Below, in pieces: positions 1 to 5,284 of a stretch of 5,284 bases of DNA (positions are counted from its first letter, which is position 1; each line of letters starts with the position of its first letter). The translations under genes were made by a program, and so were the position numbers. The notes beneath the pieces are model-generated. The model made no database searches. It saw only the letters and a list, made by a program, of their open reading frames with translations, and was not told where the DNA came from. This DNA is from JAAFHS01 sp043751715 (lineage in GTDB: Bacteria > Pseudomonadota > Alphaproteobacteria > Rhodobacterales > Rhodobacteraceae), in assembly GCA_043751715.1 (NCBI GenBank), contig JAYUZO010000191.1:1-5284 (forward strand). Direction: 5' to 3'.

Positions 1-1
1 C

Positions 2-1168
2 GAGATCAGCCCCGGCTATGCCAGCCCCTGGGCGGCACCGGGCATCCCGATGAAGGCCATCAAATGGCTGTTCATGCACCATGCACCCCTGATCATCAAC
101 GCGCGGCCTGACCCGGCCAAGATCGAATGGGTCGCGCGGATGCTGATGAACTGCACGTCATCCGCCTATGCCATCAACAAAAGCCGGATGGTGCGGCTGG
201 CGGAATATTCGCGTGATTGCCTGATGCAGCTGCGCGAGGGTACGGGCATTTCCTATGACGAACGCACGCAGGGCACGCTGCAACTGTTCCGCACGCAAAG
301 CCAAGTGGATGCAGCGTCCAAGGATATCAAGGTGCTGCAGGCGGACGGTGTGCCGTTCGAGGTGCTGGATGCGGCGGGTTGTGTGGCGGCGGAGCCGGGT
401 TTGGCGCCATCCTTGGGCAAGATCGCGGGGGGCTTGCGCCTGCCGGGGGATGAGACGGGGGATTGTTTCAAGTTCACCAACCGGTTGGCGGATATGGCGG
501 CGGCGGCGGGCGTGACCTTTCGCTATGGCGTGGGGATTGAGCGGCTGGAGCGGCAGGGCGACCGGATCGTGGCGGTGAATACGACGGCGGGGCGGATTGA
601 AGGCGACAGTTTCGTGCTGGCGATGGGGGCGTATTCGCCGGCGTTTGCGAAGAAATTCGGGATGCGGCTGCCGGTCTATCCGGTGAAGGGTTATTCGATC
701 ACGGTGCCTATTGTGGATGCAGCGAAGGCACCGGTTTCGACGATCATGGACGAATCCTACAAGATCGCAATTACCCGGTTGGGGGATCGCATCCGGGTTG
801 GGGGGATGGCCGAAATTTCGGGGTTCAACAATACCCTGCACGAACGGCGCAAGGCCACGTTGCAATTTTCCGTCGAAGATCTGTTCGGCGGCGCGGGGGA
901 TCAATCAAAAGCGACATTCTGGAGCGGGCTGCGCCCGATGACACCGGATGGTACGCCGATTGTGGGCCGGTCAACGATTGCGAACCTGTTCCTGAACACC
1001 GGGCACGGCACGCTGGGCTGGACGATGGCGGCAGGGTCGGGCCGGGTGCTGGCGGATATGATGTCGGGCCGGGTGGCCGAGATAGAAACCGGCGATCTGG
1101 GCTATGCGCGCTATCAGTGGCGCGGGGCACGGGTGGCGGCGGGGGTGATGGCGCCGGTTGCGGCCTGA
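2..1168 (+). CDS. dadA: D-amino-acid dehydrogenase small subunit (DadA-like), 5'-truncated by the window edge
   Basis: FAD-dependent oxidative deamination of D-amino acids (D-alanine in the best-known members) to 2-oxoacids and ammonia, with electrons passed to the respiratory chain at the inner membrane. The frame is open from base 2, and the first 16 visible residues (ISPGYASPWAAPG at residues 2-14) already match DadA, so the ATG at position 50 is internal. About 388 residues are visible against roughly 415-435 for the family. The missing N-terminus should carry the GxGxxG FAD-binding loop. Visible family signatures are LPGDETGD (residues 147-154), a YPVKGYS block (226-232), GLRPMTPDGTPIVG (309-322) and NTGHGTLGWTM (332-342), the C-terminal FAD-contact region of DAO-fold enzymes. 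The gene converges on the peroxiredoxin gene across a hairpin-rich gap. The family call is secure; the exact substrate range cannot be read from sequence. Another DAO-family deaminase is possible but less likely. Confidence 0.93.
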   Translation, partial: EISPGYASPWAAPGIPMKAIKWLFMHHAPLIINARPDPAKIEWVARMLMNCTSSAYAINKSRMVRLAEYSRDCLMQLREGTGISYDERTQGTLQLFRTQSQVDAASKDIKVLQADGVPFEVLDAAGCVAAEPGLAPSLGKIAGGLRLPGDETGDCFKFTNRLADMAAAAGVTFRYGVGIERLERQGDRIVAVNTTAGRIEGDSFVLAMGAYSPAFAKKFGMRLPVYPVKGYSITVPIVDAAKAPVSTIMDESYKIAITRLGDRIRVGGMAEISGFNNTLHERRKATLQFSVEDLFGGAGDQSKATFWSGLRPMTPDGTPIVGRSTIANLFLNTGHGTLGWTMAAGSGRVLADMMSGRVAEIETGDLGYARYQWRGARVAAGVMAPVAA

Positions 1169-1196
1169 GGCGAAGGCCGATCCTTTCCGGGTGCTT

Positions 1197-1235
1197 CCCT
1201 CCCCCCCTTGTGGGGGAGGGTCAGGGAAGGGGGGG
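1197..1235 (+). repeat. GC-rich intergenic hairpin repeat, copy 1
   Basis: The 9-base arm CCCTCCCCC (1197-1205) is followed by a 6-base loop and the exact complement GGGGGAGGG (1212-1220), then a G-rich tail ending in seven G (1229-1235). This unit recurs in reverse orientation at 1249-1285 with arm, loop and tail in the same order, so the two are copies of one element. From memory, similar C-tract/G-tract units are scattered between genes in many alphaproteobacterial genomes; that part is recall, not computed. Confidence 0.75.
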
Positions 1236-1248
1236 CTGCGACAGTTAT

Positions 1249-1285
1249 CCCCCACCCCCAACCCCTCCCCATGGTGGGGGAGGGG
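1249..1285 (-). repeat. GC-rich intergenic hairpin repeat, copy 2 (inverted)
   Basis: Read on the minus strand this starts with CCCCTCCCC (complement of 1277-1285), a 6-base loop (1271-1276), the matching arm GGGGAGGGG (complement of 1262-1270) and a G-rich tail interrupted by single T (complement of 1249-1259). It mirrors copy 1 in order and spacing but differs at several bases, so the copies have diverged while keeping stem pairing. The G-rich tails of the two copies face each other across a spacer of 13 bases (1236-1248) and can also pair with each other. Confidence 0.75.
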
Positions 1286-1293
1286 AGGCACCT

Positions 1294-1950
1294 TTACTTC
1301 GGGGCCTTGGCAAACCGCAGATAGGGCAGCTTGATATCCAGCGCGCCGAAACGTTCCGCCGCCTGATCATTGTTCAAGGCCAGCGCCACAATCACATCCT
1401 GCCCCGGCTGCCAGTTCGCGGGCGTGGCAATTGGCACGCCGTCCGTGGCCTGCACGGCGTCCAATGCGCGTAGAATTTCGGCAAAGTTGCGGCCCACGGA
1501 CATGGGGTAGGTCATGGTCAGGCGCACCTTTTTGTCCGGCCCGATGATATAGACCGTGCGCACGGTGGCGGTGTTGGCGGGCGTGCGGCCTTCGGTCGGC
1601 AGATAGTATTCGGCGGGCAGCATGTCATAAGCCTTGGCCACGGTCAGCGACGTGTCATCAATGATCGGGAAATCGGCGGGCGAACCTGCAAAGGCCTCGA
1701 TATCGCGCTTCCACTTTTCGTGGTCGGATACGCCATCGACGGATACGCCGATCACCTTGGTCTTGCGCTTGGTCCATTCGGCAGCCAGCTGCGCCACCGC
1801 GCCGAATTCCGTGGTGCAGACGGGGGTGAAATCACGCGGATGGCTGAAGATGATGGCATAGTGGCCATCAAGCCAGTCGTGGAACCGGATGGTGCCAGCG
1901 GTGCTGTCGGCGGTGAAATCAGGGGCGATGTCATTGATGCGGATCGACAT
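1294..1950 (-). CDS. 1-Cys peroxiredoxin, PRDX6/AhpC-TSA family
   Basis: Thiol peroxidase that reduces hydrogen peroxide and organic hydroperoxides in the cytoplasm. The 218-residue product is close to the usual PRDX6-group length (about 210-225). The catalytic motif P38-x3-T42-x2-C45 lies in SHPRDFTPVCTTEFG; the conserved active-site arginine is probably R131 (TVRTVYIIGP), and YPMSVGRNFAEILRALDAVQ (148-167) and NWQPGQDVIV are typical of the C-terminal region. C45 is the only cysteine in the protein, so no resolving cysteine exists and the sulfenic acid must be reduced by an outside thiol. The ATG at 1950 is chosen because it starts at the family N-terminus (MSIRINDIAPDF) and has AAGGAA six bases upstream; an in-frame ATG 24 codons further upstream adds an unrelated extension with a second cysteine. 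It is separated by about 140 bp from the same-strand glycosyltransferase, so it likely has its own promoter. No clear OxyR site was found. Confidence 0.95.
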   Translation of the reverse strand: MSIRINDIAPDFTADSTAGTIRFHDWLDGHYAIIFSHPRDFTPVCTTEFGAVAQLAAEWTKRKTKVIGVSVDGVSDHEKWKRDIEAFAGSPADFPIIDDTSLTVAKAYDMLPAEYYLPTEGRTPANTATVRTVYIIGPDKKVRLTMTYPMSVGRNFAEILRALDAVQATDGVPIATPANWQPGQDVIVALALNNDQAAERFGALDIKLPYLRFAKAPK

Positions 1951-1956
1951 GGAAGG

Positions 1957-1962
1957 TTCCTT
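1957..1962 (-). promoter_or_regulatory. Ribosome binding site of the peroxiredoxin gene
   Basis: Read on the minus strand this is AAGGAA, six bases before the ATG at 1950. It decides the start: the longer in-frame ATG at 2022 lies in sequence unlike the family and would place this site inside the coding region. Confidence 0.7.
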
Positions 1963-2058
1963 TACAAGCCTTGGTCGGACAAACCTATGCGAAGCAGGAC
2001 AAAGTTTCATCCCCTTGTCCATATCATGCCGAAAAATAGTCGAATGTTCCGCAGGATC

Positions 2059-2087
2059 GTTTCTGGGTGAAAAATTATTCCAGAAAC
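2059..2087. repeat. 8-bp inverted repeat after the glycosyltransferase stop, upstream of the peroxiredoxin gene
   Basis: GTTTCTGG (2059-2066) and its exact complement CCAGAAAC (2080-2087) flank a 13-base AT-rich spacer. The dyad begins one base past the TAG stop of the glycosyltransferase gene (2089-2091) and lies about 110 bp before the peroxiredoxin ATG. It could be a weak terminator for the upstream gene, but no T-run follows the stem on the minus strand, or an operator/promoter element for the peroxiredoxin gene. The rest of 1951-2088 shows no confident promoter; the stretch is noticeably more AT-rich than the flanking genes, as promoter regions often are. Confidence 0.5.
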
Positions 2088-2088
2088 A

Positions 2089-2985
2089 CTAAAATGACTT
2101 TCGTGTTTGAAAGGTAAGCGCAGCGCGGTCTTCAACCTCATCCGCTTCAATGTTCGCAACGATCTGATGTACACGGCGGCCATGCCCGCTGATTTTTGTC
2201 GAGGGAAACACGCCACGACCAATCTTTTCAGCGATCTCTTGCTCGGACCGTGCATAGTAGTGGTTCAACTGCAAAACATCGGTTGAATAAAATGCTGGCC
2301 TCTCGCGTTCTTTCAGGGTCGCGACAACGCCTCGGTCATTCACGCAATCAAAGCTGCCGTCCACCTGCAAGGCATGCACGCTGATGCCCGTGATGTGGCA
2401 AGGATCGGCGATGCACTTGAAGTTGCAGATGCCGCGTTTCGTGCTCATCGGGTTGGCCGCGCGCCGCAGGTAATTGCGCACCATGCCGCCCTCGGGCGGG
2501 GTTTGATGGCCATTGCGCCCGAACATGTGCCAGGGCAGTGCGATGTTGCGCGCCGCATCCAGCCGCGCAAGGGCTGTGGGGACATCGTCATCCTGCTTTG
2601 GCACCAGAAATTCATCGGTATCGATAAAGCTGATCCAGCGATACATGCCGCCAAAATTGCGGGTAGCGTGCGCGTAGGCCAGAACCTGATTGTGGATTTC
2701 AGTGTTGGACCGCAGGTCACGCAAAACCTGATCCCATGGCAGCACAGTGGCGCGATTCCCGATTGTGGAGGTCAGGATATCTGCGGTGCCATCGGTTGAG
2801 CCGTTGTCGTAAAGATAGATATGCCGCACCCCAGCCAAAACATGAAACTGCGCCCATTCGGCAATGTGGCGTACCTCATTCCGCGCAATCAGCACAATGG
2901 CAATGCCATGCCGGTTTGGTGCCGGTTTTGGCGGGTCAAGCCCGATGCGGGTAATGCTATGGCTGCGTTTCAGGAATCCGAACAT
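2089..2985 (-). CDS. Glycosyltransferase, GT92 / GT2_4-like (GT-A fold)
   Basis: Probably transfers a sugar from a nucleotide-sugar donor to an envelope polysaccharide or similar acceptor; donor and acceptor are unknown. With the start at 2985 the protein has 298 residues. The GT-A core is clear: IAIVLIARNE (28-37) as first strand, HIYLYDNGSTDGT (55-67) as nucleotide-binding loop, and D122-T-D124-E-F as the metal-binding DxD-type motif. LPWHMFGRNGH (150-160) and a C-terminal HYYARS...K...RG block (242-258) fit the bacterial GT92 (former DUF23) group. No signal peptide or membrane helix is evident, so it is likely cytoplasmic or peripheral. The start is uncertain: ATG codons at 2985 and 3000 both lack a good Shine-Dalgarno sequence, and the open frame extends to a TTG at 3060 through a cysteine-rich stretch unlike the family. 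It is isolated between unrelated genes, and by eye its codon use is less G/C-biased than the aldehyde dehydrogenase gene next to it. Confidence 0.85.
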   Translation of the reverse strand: MFGFLKRSHSITRIGLDPPKPAPNRHGIAIVLIARNEVRHIAEWAQFHVLAGVRHIYLYDNGSTDGTADILTSTIGNRATVLPWDQVLRDLRSNTEIHNQVLAYAHATRNFGGMYRWISFIDTDEFLVPKQDDDVPTALARLDAARNIALPWHMFGRNGHQTPPEGGMVRNYLRRAANPMSTKRGICNFKCIADPCHITGISVHALQVDGSFDCVNDRGVVATLKERERPAFYSTDVLQLNHYYARSEQEIAEKIGRGVFPSTKISGHGRRVHQIVANIEADEVEDRAALTFQTRKSF

Positions 2986-3078
2986 GGCGCTGCATAGCAT
3001 TGCTGGCGCGCCGGGACAAAGGGTTGCAGGTGGGCAGCAGCAATGACAGGATCTGATCAAATTTCAGGAGGACCAGCC
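2986..3078. promoter_or_regulatory. Divergent intergenic region, probable promoters for both directions
   Basis: About 93 bp separate the glycosyltransferase start from the aldehyde dehydrogenase start, so outward promoters for both are expected here or just inside the glycosyltransferase gene. I could not pick convincing -35/-10 pairs on either strand. The most operator-like element is a near-palindrome at 3051-3062 centred on TGATCA (3054-3059), with outer AT on both sides and one mismatched pair. It lies just upstream of the ribosome binding site of the aldehyde dehydrogenase gene, where a repressor could act. This is inference from position and symmetry. Confidence 0.3.
3066..3071 (+). 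promoter_or_regulatory. Ribosome binding site of the aldehyde dehydrogenase gene
   Basis: AGGAGG is a full consensus Shine-Dalgarno sequence, seven bases before the ATG at 3079. It fixes that start over the alternative in-frame ATG at 3043, which has no such site and would add 12 residues outside the family N-terminus. It is the strongest ribosome binding site in the window. Confidence 0.85.
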
Positions 3079-4524
3079 ATGATCGAACGCCGCGAGTTTT
3101 ACATCAACGGGCAGTGGGTGGCACCGGCTGCGCCGCGTGATTGTGCAGTGATTGACCCGTCAACCGAGGACGCCTGTGCGGTAATTTCCCTTGGGTCGGC
3201 GGTAGATGCAGATCGGGCGGTGGCGGCGGCCAAGGCGGCTTTTCCGGCGTGGGCGGCCACGCCACCTGCGGTACGGCGGGCCTGTGTGGTGCGGATACTG
3301 GAGCAGTATGAGGCGCGGAAGGAGGAGTTGGCGCAGGCGATCAGCATGGAAATGGGGTCACCCATAGACCATGCGCGGGGGTCACAGGCGCCTTGTCTGC
3401 CGTGGCATGCGCAGAACTTTCTGACGGCGTTTGATACGATTGAATGGGTTCGGCCGTTGGGTGCGCATGCGCCGAATGACCGGATCGCGCTGGATCCGAT
3501 TGGCGTGGTGGGGCTGATCACGCCGTGGAACTGGCCGATGAACCAGATCGCGCTGAAGGCGATTCCGGCGATACTGGCGGGCTGTACCTGTGTTTTGAAA
3601 CCATCGGAAGAATCGCCTTTGAACGCGATGATCTTTGCAGAGTTCTGCCATGATGCGGGCTTGCCTGCGGGGGTGTTCAACCTGGTGAACGGGGATGGGC
3701 CGGGTGTGGGGGCGCGGCTGTCATCCCATCCGGATGTGGAGATGATCAGTTTCACGGGCAGCACACGCGCGGGCAAGGCGATTTCAGTGGCGGCGGCGGA
3801 GACGTTGAAGCGGGTCACGCTGGAACTGGGCGGCAAGGGCGCAAACGTGATTTTCGCCGATGCGGACGCGCGCGCAGTAGAACGCGGCGTGCGGCATATG
3901 ATGGATAACGCGGGCCAGTCCTGCAACGCGCCAAGCCGGATGTTTGTGGAACGCGGCATCTATGACCAAGCGGTGCAGATTGCGGCGGATGTGGCGGCGG
4001 GCATCAAGGTGGGATCGGCGCACGACGGCGGGCCGCACATGGGCCCAGTGGTGAACAAACGCCAGTGGGACCAGATTCAGGGCTATATTCAAAAGGGCAT
4101 TGATGAAGGGGCGCGGCTGATGGCTGGCGGGCCGGGGCTGCCCGATGGGTTCAACCGGGGCTACTATGTGCGGCCCACGGTGTTTGCGGATGTGCAGCCG
4201 GGCATGACGATTGAGCGTGAGGAAATCTTTGGTCCGGTGCTGTGCATGATCCCGTTTGAGGGCGAGGATCAGGCGGTGGCGATGGCCAATGATACGCCCT
4301 ACGGCCTGTGCAACTATGTGCAGACGCAGGACGGGGCCAAGCGCAACCGCATGGCGCTGCGGCTGAAGGCGGGCATGGTGCAGATGAACGGCAAAAGCCG
4401 CGGCGCGGGGTCGCCGTTCGGCGGGGTGAAATCATCAGGGCGTGCGCGTGAGGGTGGCATCTGGGGGCTGGAAGAGTTTCTGGAACTGAAGGCGATATCG
4501 GGCTGGGACACTGCGGCAGAGTAG
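3079..4524 (+). CDS. NAD(P)+-dependent aldehyde dehydrogenase
   Basis: Oxidises an aldehyde to the carboxylic acid in the cytoplasm. The 481-residue protein has the full ALDH superfamily layout: cofactor-binding segment with PWNW (N151 as oxyanion asparagine) and K174 in LKPSE; the FTGSTRAG turn (225-232); general base E249 in LELGGKGAN; nucleophile C282 in NAGQSCNAPSR; E382-I-F-G-P (382-386) contacting the nicotinamide ribose; and C-terminal SPFGGVKSSGRAREGG. All catalytic residues are present. The GQSCNAPSR form of the cysteine motif recalls the ALDH subgroup that includes CddD-like and 3-succinoylsemialdehyde-pyridine dehydrogenase-like enzymes, rather than betaine-aldehyde or GabD enzymes; this subgroup placement is from memory and tentative. 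It is the first gene of an apparent operon, followed after 8 bp by a nucleosidase-like gene and then an OYE-type oxidoreductase, suggesting a catabolic role on an unidentified substrate. Confidence 0.95.
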   Translation: MIERREFYINGQWVAPAAPRDCAVIDPSTEDACAVISLGSAVDADRAVAAAKAAFPAWAATPPAVRRACVVRILEQYEARKEELAQAISMEMGSPIDHARGSQAPCLPWHAQNFLTAFDTIEWVRPLGAHAPNDRIALDPIGVVGLITPWNWPMNQIALKAIPAILAGCTCVLKPSEESPLNAMIFAEFCHDAGLPAGVFNLVNGDGPGVGARLSSHPDVEMISFTGSTRAGKAISVAAAETLKRVTLELGGKGANVIFADADARAVERGVRHMMDNAGQSCNAPSRMFVERGIYDQAVQIAADVAAGIKVGSAHDGGPHMGPVVNKRQWDQIQGYIQKGIDEGARLMAGGPGLPDGFNRGYYVRPTVFADVQPGMTIEREEIFGPVLCMIPFEGEDQAVAMANDTPYGLCNYVQTQDGAKRNRMALRLKAGMVQMNGKSRGAGSPFGGVKSSGRAREGGIWGLEEFLELKAISGWDTAAE

Positions 4525-4526
4525 GA
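4523..4526 (+). promoter_or_regulatory. Ribosome binding site of the nucleosidase-like gene, overlapping the upstream stop
   Basis: AGGA overlaps the TAG stop of the aldehyde dehydrogenase gene (4522-4524) and sits six bases before the ATG at 4533. This supports the ATG at 4533 over the in-frame ATG at 4542 and suggests reinitiation by ribosomes ending the upstream gene. Confidence 0.55.
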
Positions 4527-4532
4527 CGCGCC

Positions 4533-5174
4533 ATGCAGATCATGCCAATCGGCCCCTGCCGCGTTCTGTTCGTGATGGCGGCACCACCGGAATACGGCCC
4601 CTGCCTGCGCGCGCTGTTTGACCCGTTCATCTGCGGGGTTGGCCCGATTGAGGCCGCGGTATCCGTCACGCGGCTGCTGGCGGAATTGGGACCAGAGGGG
4701 CGACCTGACCTTGTAGTATCCCTTGGTTCGGCCGGGTCTGCACGGCTGGTGCAAACGGCGGTGTATCAGGCCTGTTCTGTGTCATGGCGCGATATCGACG
4801 CCAGCCCTTTTGGTTTTGCCAAAGGCATTACACCCTTTCTGGATCTGCCTGCAACCGTGCCGCTGGATCTGCGCATTCCGAGGCTGGCGACAGCAAGCCT
4901 GTCGACCGGGGCCAGTGTGGTTTCGGGTGCGGGTTATGACCAGATTGCCGAGGATATGGTCGATATGGAGACCTTTGCCATCCTGCGCGTGTGCCAGACC
5001 TTTGATCTGCCGCTGATCGCGCTGCGCGGCATTTCCGATGGCAACAAGGCTGTTGAAGGCTTGCATGACTGGCAGGAATACCTGCACATCGTGGACCGCA
5101 ATCTGGCGGATGCGGTTCAGGCGATGACCGGGGCGCTGGAAAAGGGCGGGCTTGCGGGCTTGCCTGCAGCATGA
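4533..5174 (+). CDS. 5'-methylthioadenosine/S-adenosylhomocysteine nucleosidase-like protein (PNP_UDP_1 family)
   Basis: Predicted to cleave the N-glycosidic bond of MTA and/or SAH, releasing adenine and the thio-ribose product, in the cytoplasm. The 213-residue protein is slightly shorter than E. coli MtnN (232). Visible family parts are the N-terminal strand VLFVMAAPPEYGP (11-23), with E20 placed where the catalytic N-terminal glutamate is expected; VVSLGSAGSA (61-70); STGASVVSG (124-132); DMVDMETFAI (141-150), whose E146 should bind the ribose hydroxyls; and RGISDG (165-170), whose D169 matches the catalytic acid. All three expected acidic residues therefore seem present. It lies 8 bp after the aldehyde dehydrogenase gene, and its stop overlaps the next start (ATGA, 5171-5174), so it is translated within this operon. 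I do not assign the symbol mtnN: sequence and context differ enough that another nucleoside or related substrate is possible. Confidence 0.82.
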   Translation: MQIMPIGPCRVLFVMAAPPEYGPCLRALFDPFICGVGPIEAAVSVTRLLAELGPEGRPDLVVSLGSAGSARLVQTAVYQACSVSWRDIDASPFGFAKGITPFLDLPATVPLDLRIPRLATASLSTGASVVSGAGYDQIAEDMVDMETFAILRVCQTFDLPLIALRGISDGNKAVEGLHDWQEYLHIVDRNLADAVQAMTGALEKGGLAGLPAA

Positions 5175-5284
5175 GCACCCGGCTGCATCAACACCCGAAA
5201 CTCATGCAGCCGCTACAGTTGCGCGGCCAGACCCTGCGCAACCGCATCGTGTTTGGCGCGCATACGGCGAACATGTCTGATCAG
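5171..5284 (+). CDS. NADH:flavin oxidoreductase of the Old Yellow Enzyme / TMADH type, N-terminal fragment
   Basis: Only the first 38 codons are in the window; the frame stays open to the right edge. Residues 11-31 (LMQPLQLRGQTLRNR followed by IVFGAH) match the first beta strand of OYE-type TIM barrels, in which a PL-x-(I/L)-x...LxNR(I/V) block leads into the FMN-binding region. The GAHTANM continuation resembles the larger two-domain members (2,4-dienoyl-CoA reductase, trimethylamine/dimethylamine dehydrogenase and N-methylproline demethylase relatives) more than short OYEs, but with so little sequence the subgroup is a guess. The ATG overlaps the stop of the nucleosidase-like gene by four bases (ATGA) with only weak ribosome binding sequence upstream, which points to translational coupling. 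Confidence 0.72.
   Translation, partial: MSTRLHQHPKLMQPLQLRGQTLRNRIVFGAHTANMSDQ

Larger units (their letters stand above)
1197..1285. terminator. Possible bidirectional transcription end between convergent genes
   Basis: The two hairpin repeats fill most of the 125 bp between the dadA-like stop (1168) and the peroxiredoxin stop (1294). Each forms a perfect 9-bp G/C stem, and the whole block can fold into a larger inverted structure, so RNA from either side would be strongly structured at its 3' end. There is no run of T after either stem, so this is not a classical intrinsic terminator. It may act by pausing, by protecting 3' ends, or may simply be a tolerated repeat. The role is inferred from position. 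Confidence 0.35.

Noticed and set aside
158..904. Long minus-strand open frame of 248 codons
   Set aside because: It lies wholly inside the dadA-like gene, is rich in Arg, His and Pro as expected from antisense reading of GC-rich coding DNA, and matches no family I recognise.
1197..1285. CRISPR-like or IS-end interpretation of the repeats
   Set aside because: There are only two inverted copies, with no regular spacers, no transposase and no flanking target duplication visible.
1117..1473. Plus-strand open frame across the hairpin repeats
   Set aside because: It is out of frame with the dadA-like gene, runs through the repeat block as Pro/Gly tracts and continues antisense to the peroxiredoxin gene.
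1951..2022. N-terminal extension of the peroxiredoxin to the ATG at 2022
   Set aside because: The added 24 residues do not fit the family N-terminus, and a good ribosome binding site sits directly before the downstream ATG.
1951..2058. OxyR-type ATAG/CTAT binding site ahead of the peroxiredoxin gene
   Set aside because: Only isolated CTAT and ATAG tetramers occur, without the required spacing of four elements.
2374..2799. Plus-strand open frame of 141 codons
   Set aside because: Antisense to the glycosyltransferase core that encodes the metal-binding and nucleotide-binding motifs; it shows no family signature.
3005..3012. GGCGCGCC palindrome in the divergent region
   Set aside because: An 8-base G/C palindrome is unremarkable at this base composition and nothing around it suggests an operator.
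3099..3959. Minus-strand open frame of 286 codons
   Set aside because: Antisense shadow of the aldehyde dehydrogenase gene, whose own frame has every expected catalytic motif.
4151..4754. Two overlapping minus-strand open frames across the ALDH/nucleosidase junction
   Set aside because: Low-complexity Pro/Ser/Arg-rich translations antisense to two well-supported genes, with no start signal.

Overview
The window looks like a chromosomal segment of a GC-rich alphaproteobacterium, most likely Rhodobacterales (Roseobacter/Rhodobacter type). This rests on the G/C-rich third codon positions, the style of the proteins (DadA, PRDX6-type peroxiredoxin, GT92-like glycosyltransferase, an alphaproteobacterial-looking MTA/SAH nucleosidase) and a GC-rich hairpin repeat of a kind I associate with alphaproteobacterial intergenic regions. 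No RNA gene, CRISPR array, phage gene or transposase is visible.

Layout from left to right: (1) the 3' part of a D-amino-acid dehydrogenase gene (dadA-like, +, 5' end outside the window); (2) a gap of about 125 bp with two mutually inverted copies of a C/G-tract hairpin, lying between convergent genes and probably ending transcription from both sides; (3) a complete 1-Cys peroxiredoxin of the PRDX6 type (-); (4) a gap of about 140 bp with an 8-bp dyad just after the stop of the next gene; (5) a complete GT92/GT2_4-like glycosyltransferase (-); (6) a short divergent intergenic region; (7) a tight + strand gene set: NAD(P)+-dependent aldehyde dehydrogenase, MTA/SAH nucleosidase-like protein (8-bp gap), then the first 38 codons of an Old-Yellow-Enzyme-type flavin oxidoreductase (ATGA overlap), cut by the right edge.

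The three genes on the right are almost certainly one operon, since they are tightly spaced or overlapping and only the first has both a strong Shine-Dalgarno sequence and upstream intergenic DNA. An aldehyde dehydrogenase with an OYE/TMADH-type flavoenzyme suggests oxidative breakdown of a small (perhaps N-methylated or unsaturated) compound to an acid; why a nucleosidase sits between them is unclear, and this is the most interesting question here. The left genes (D-amino-acid oxidation, peroxide detoxification, sugar transfer) look like ordinary single-gene units. I see no convincing evidence of a wholly new system.
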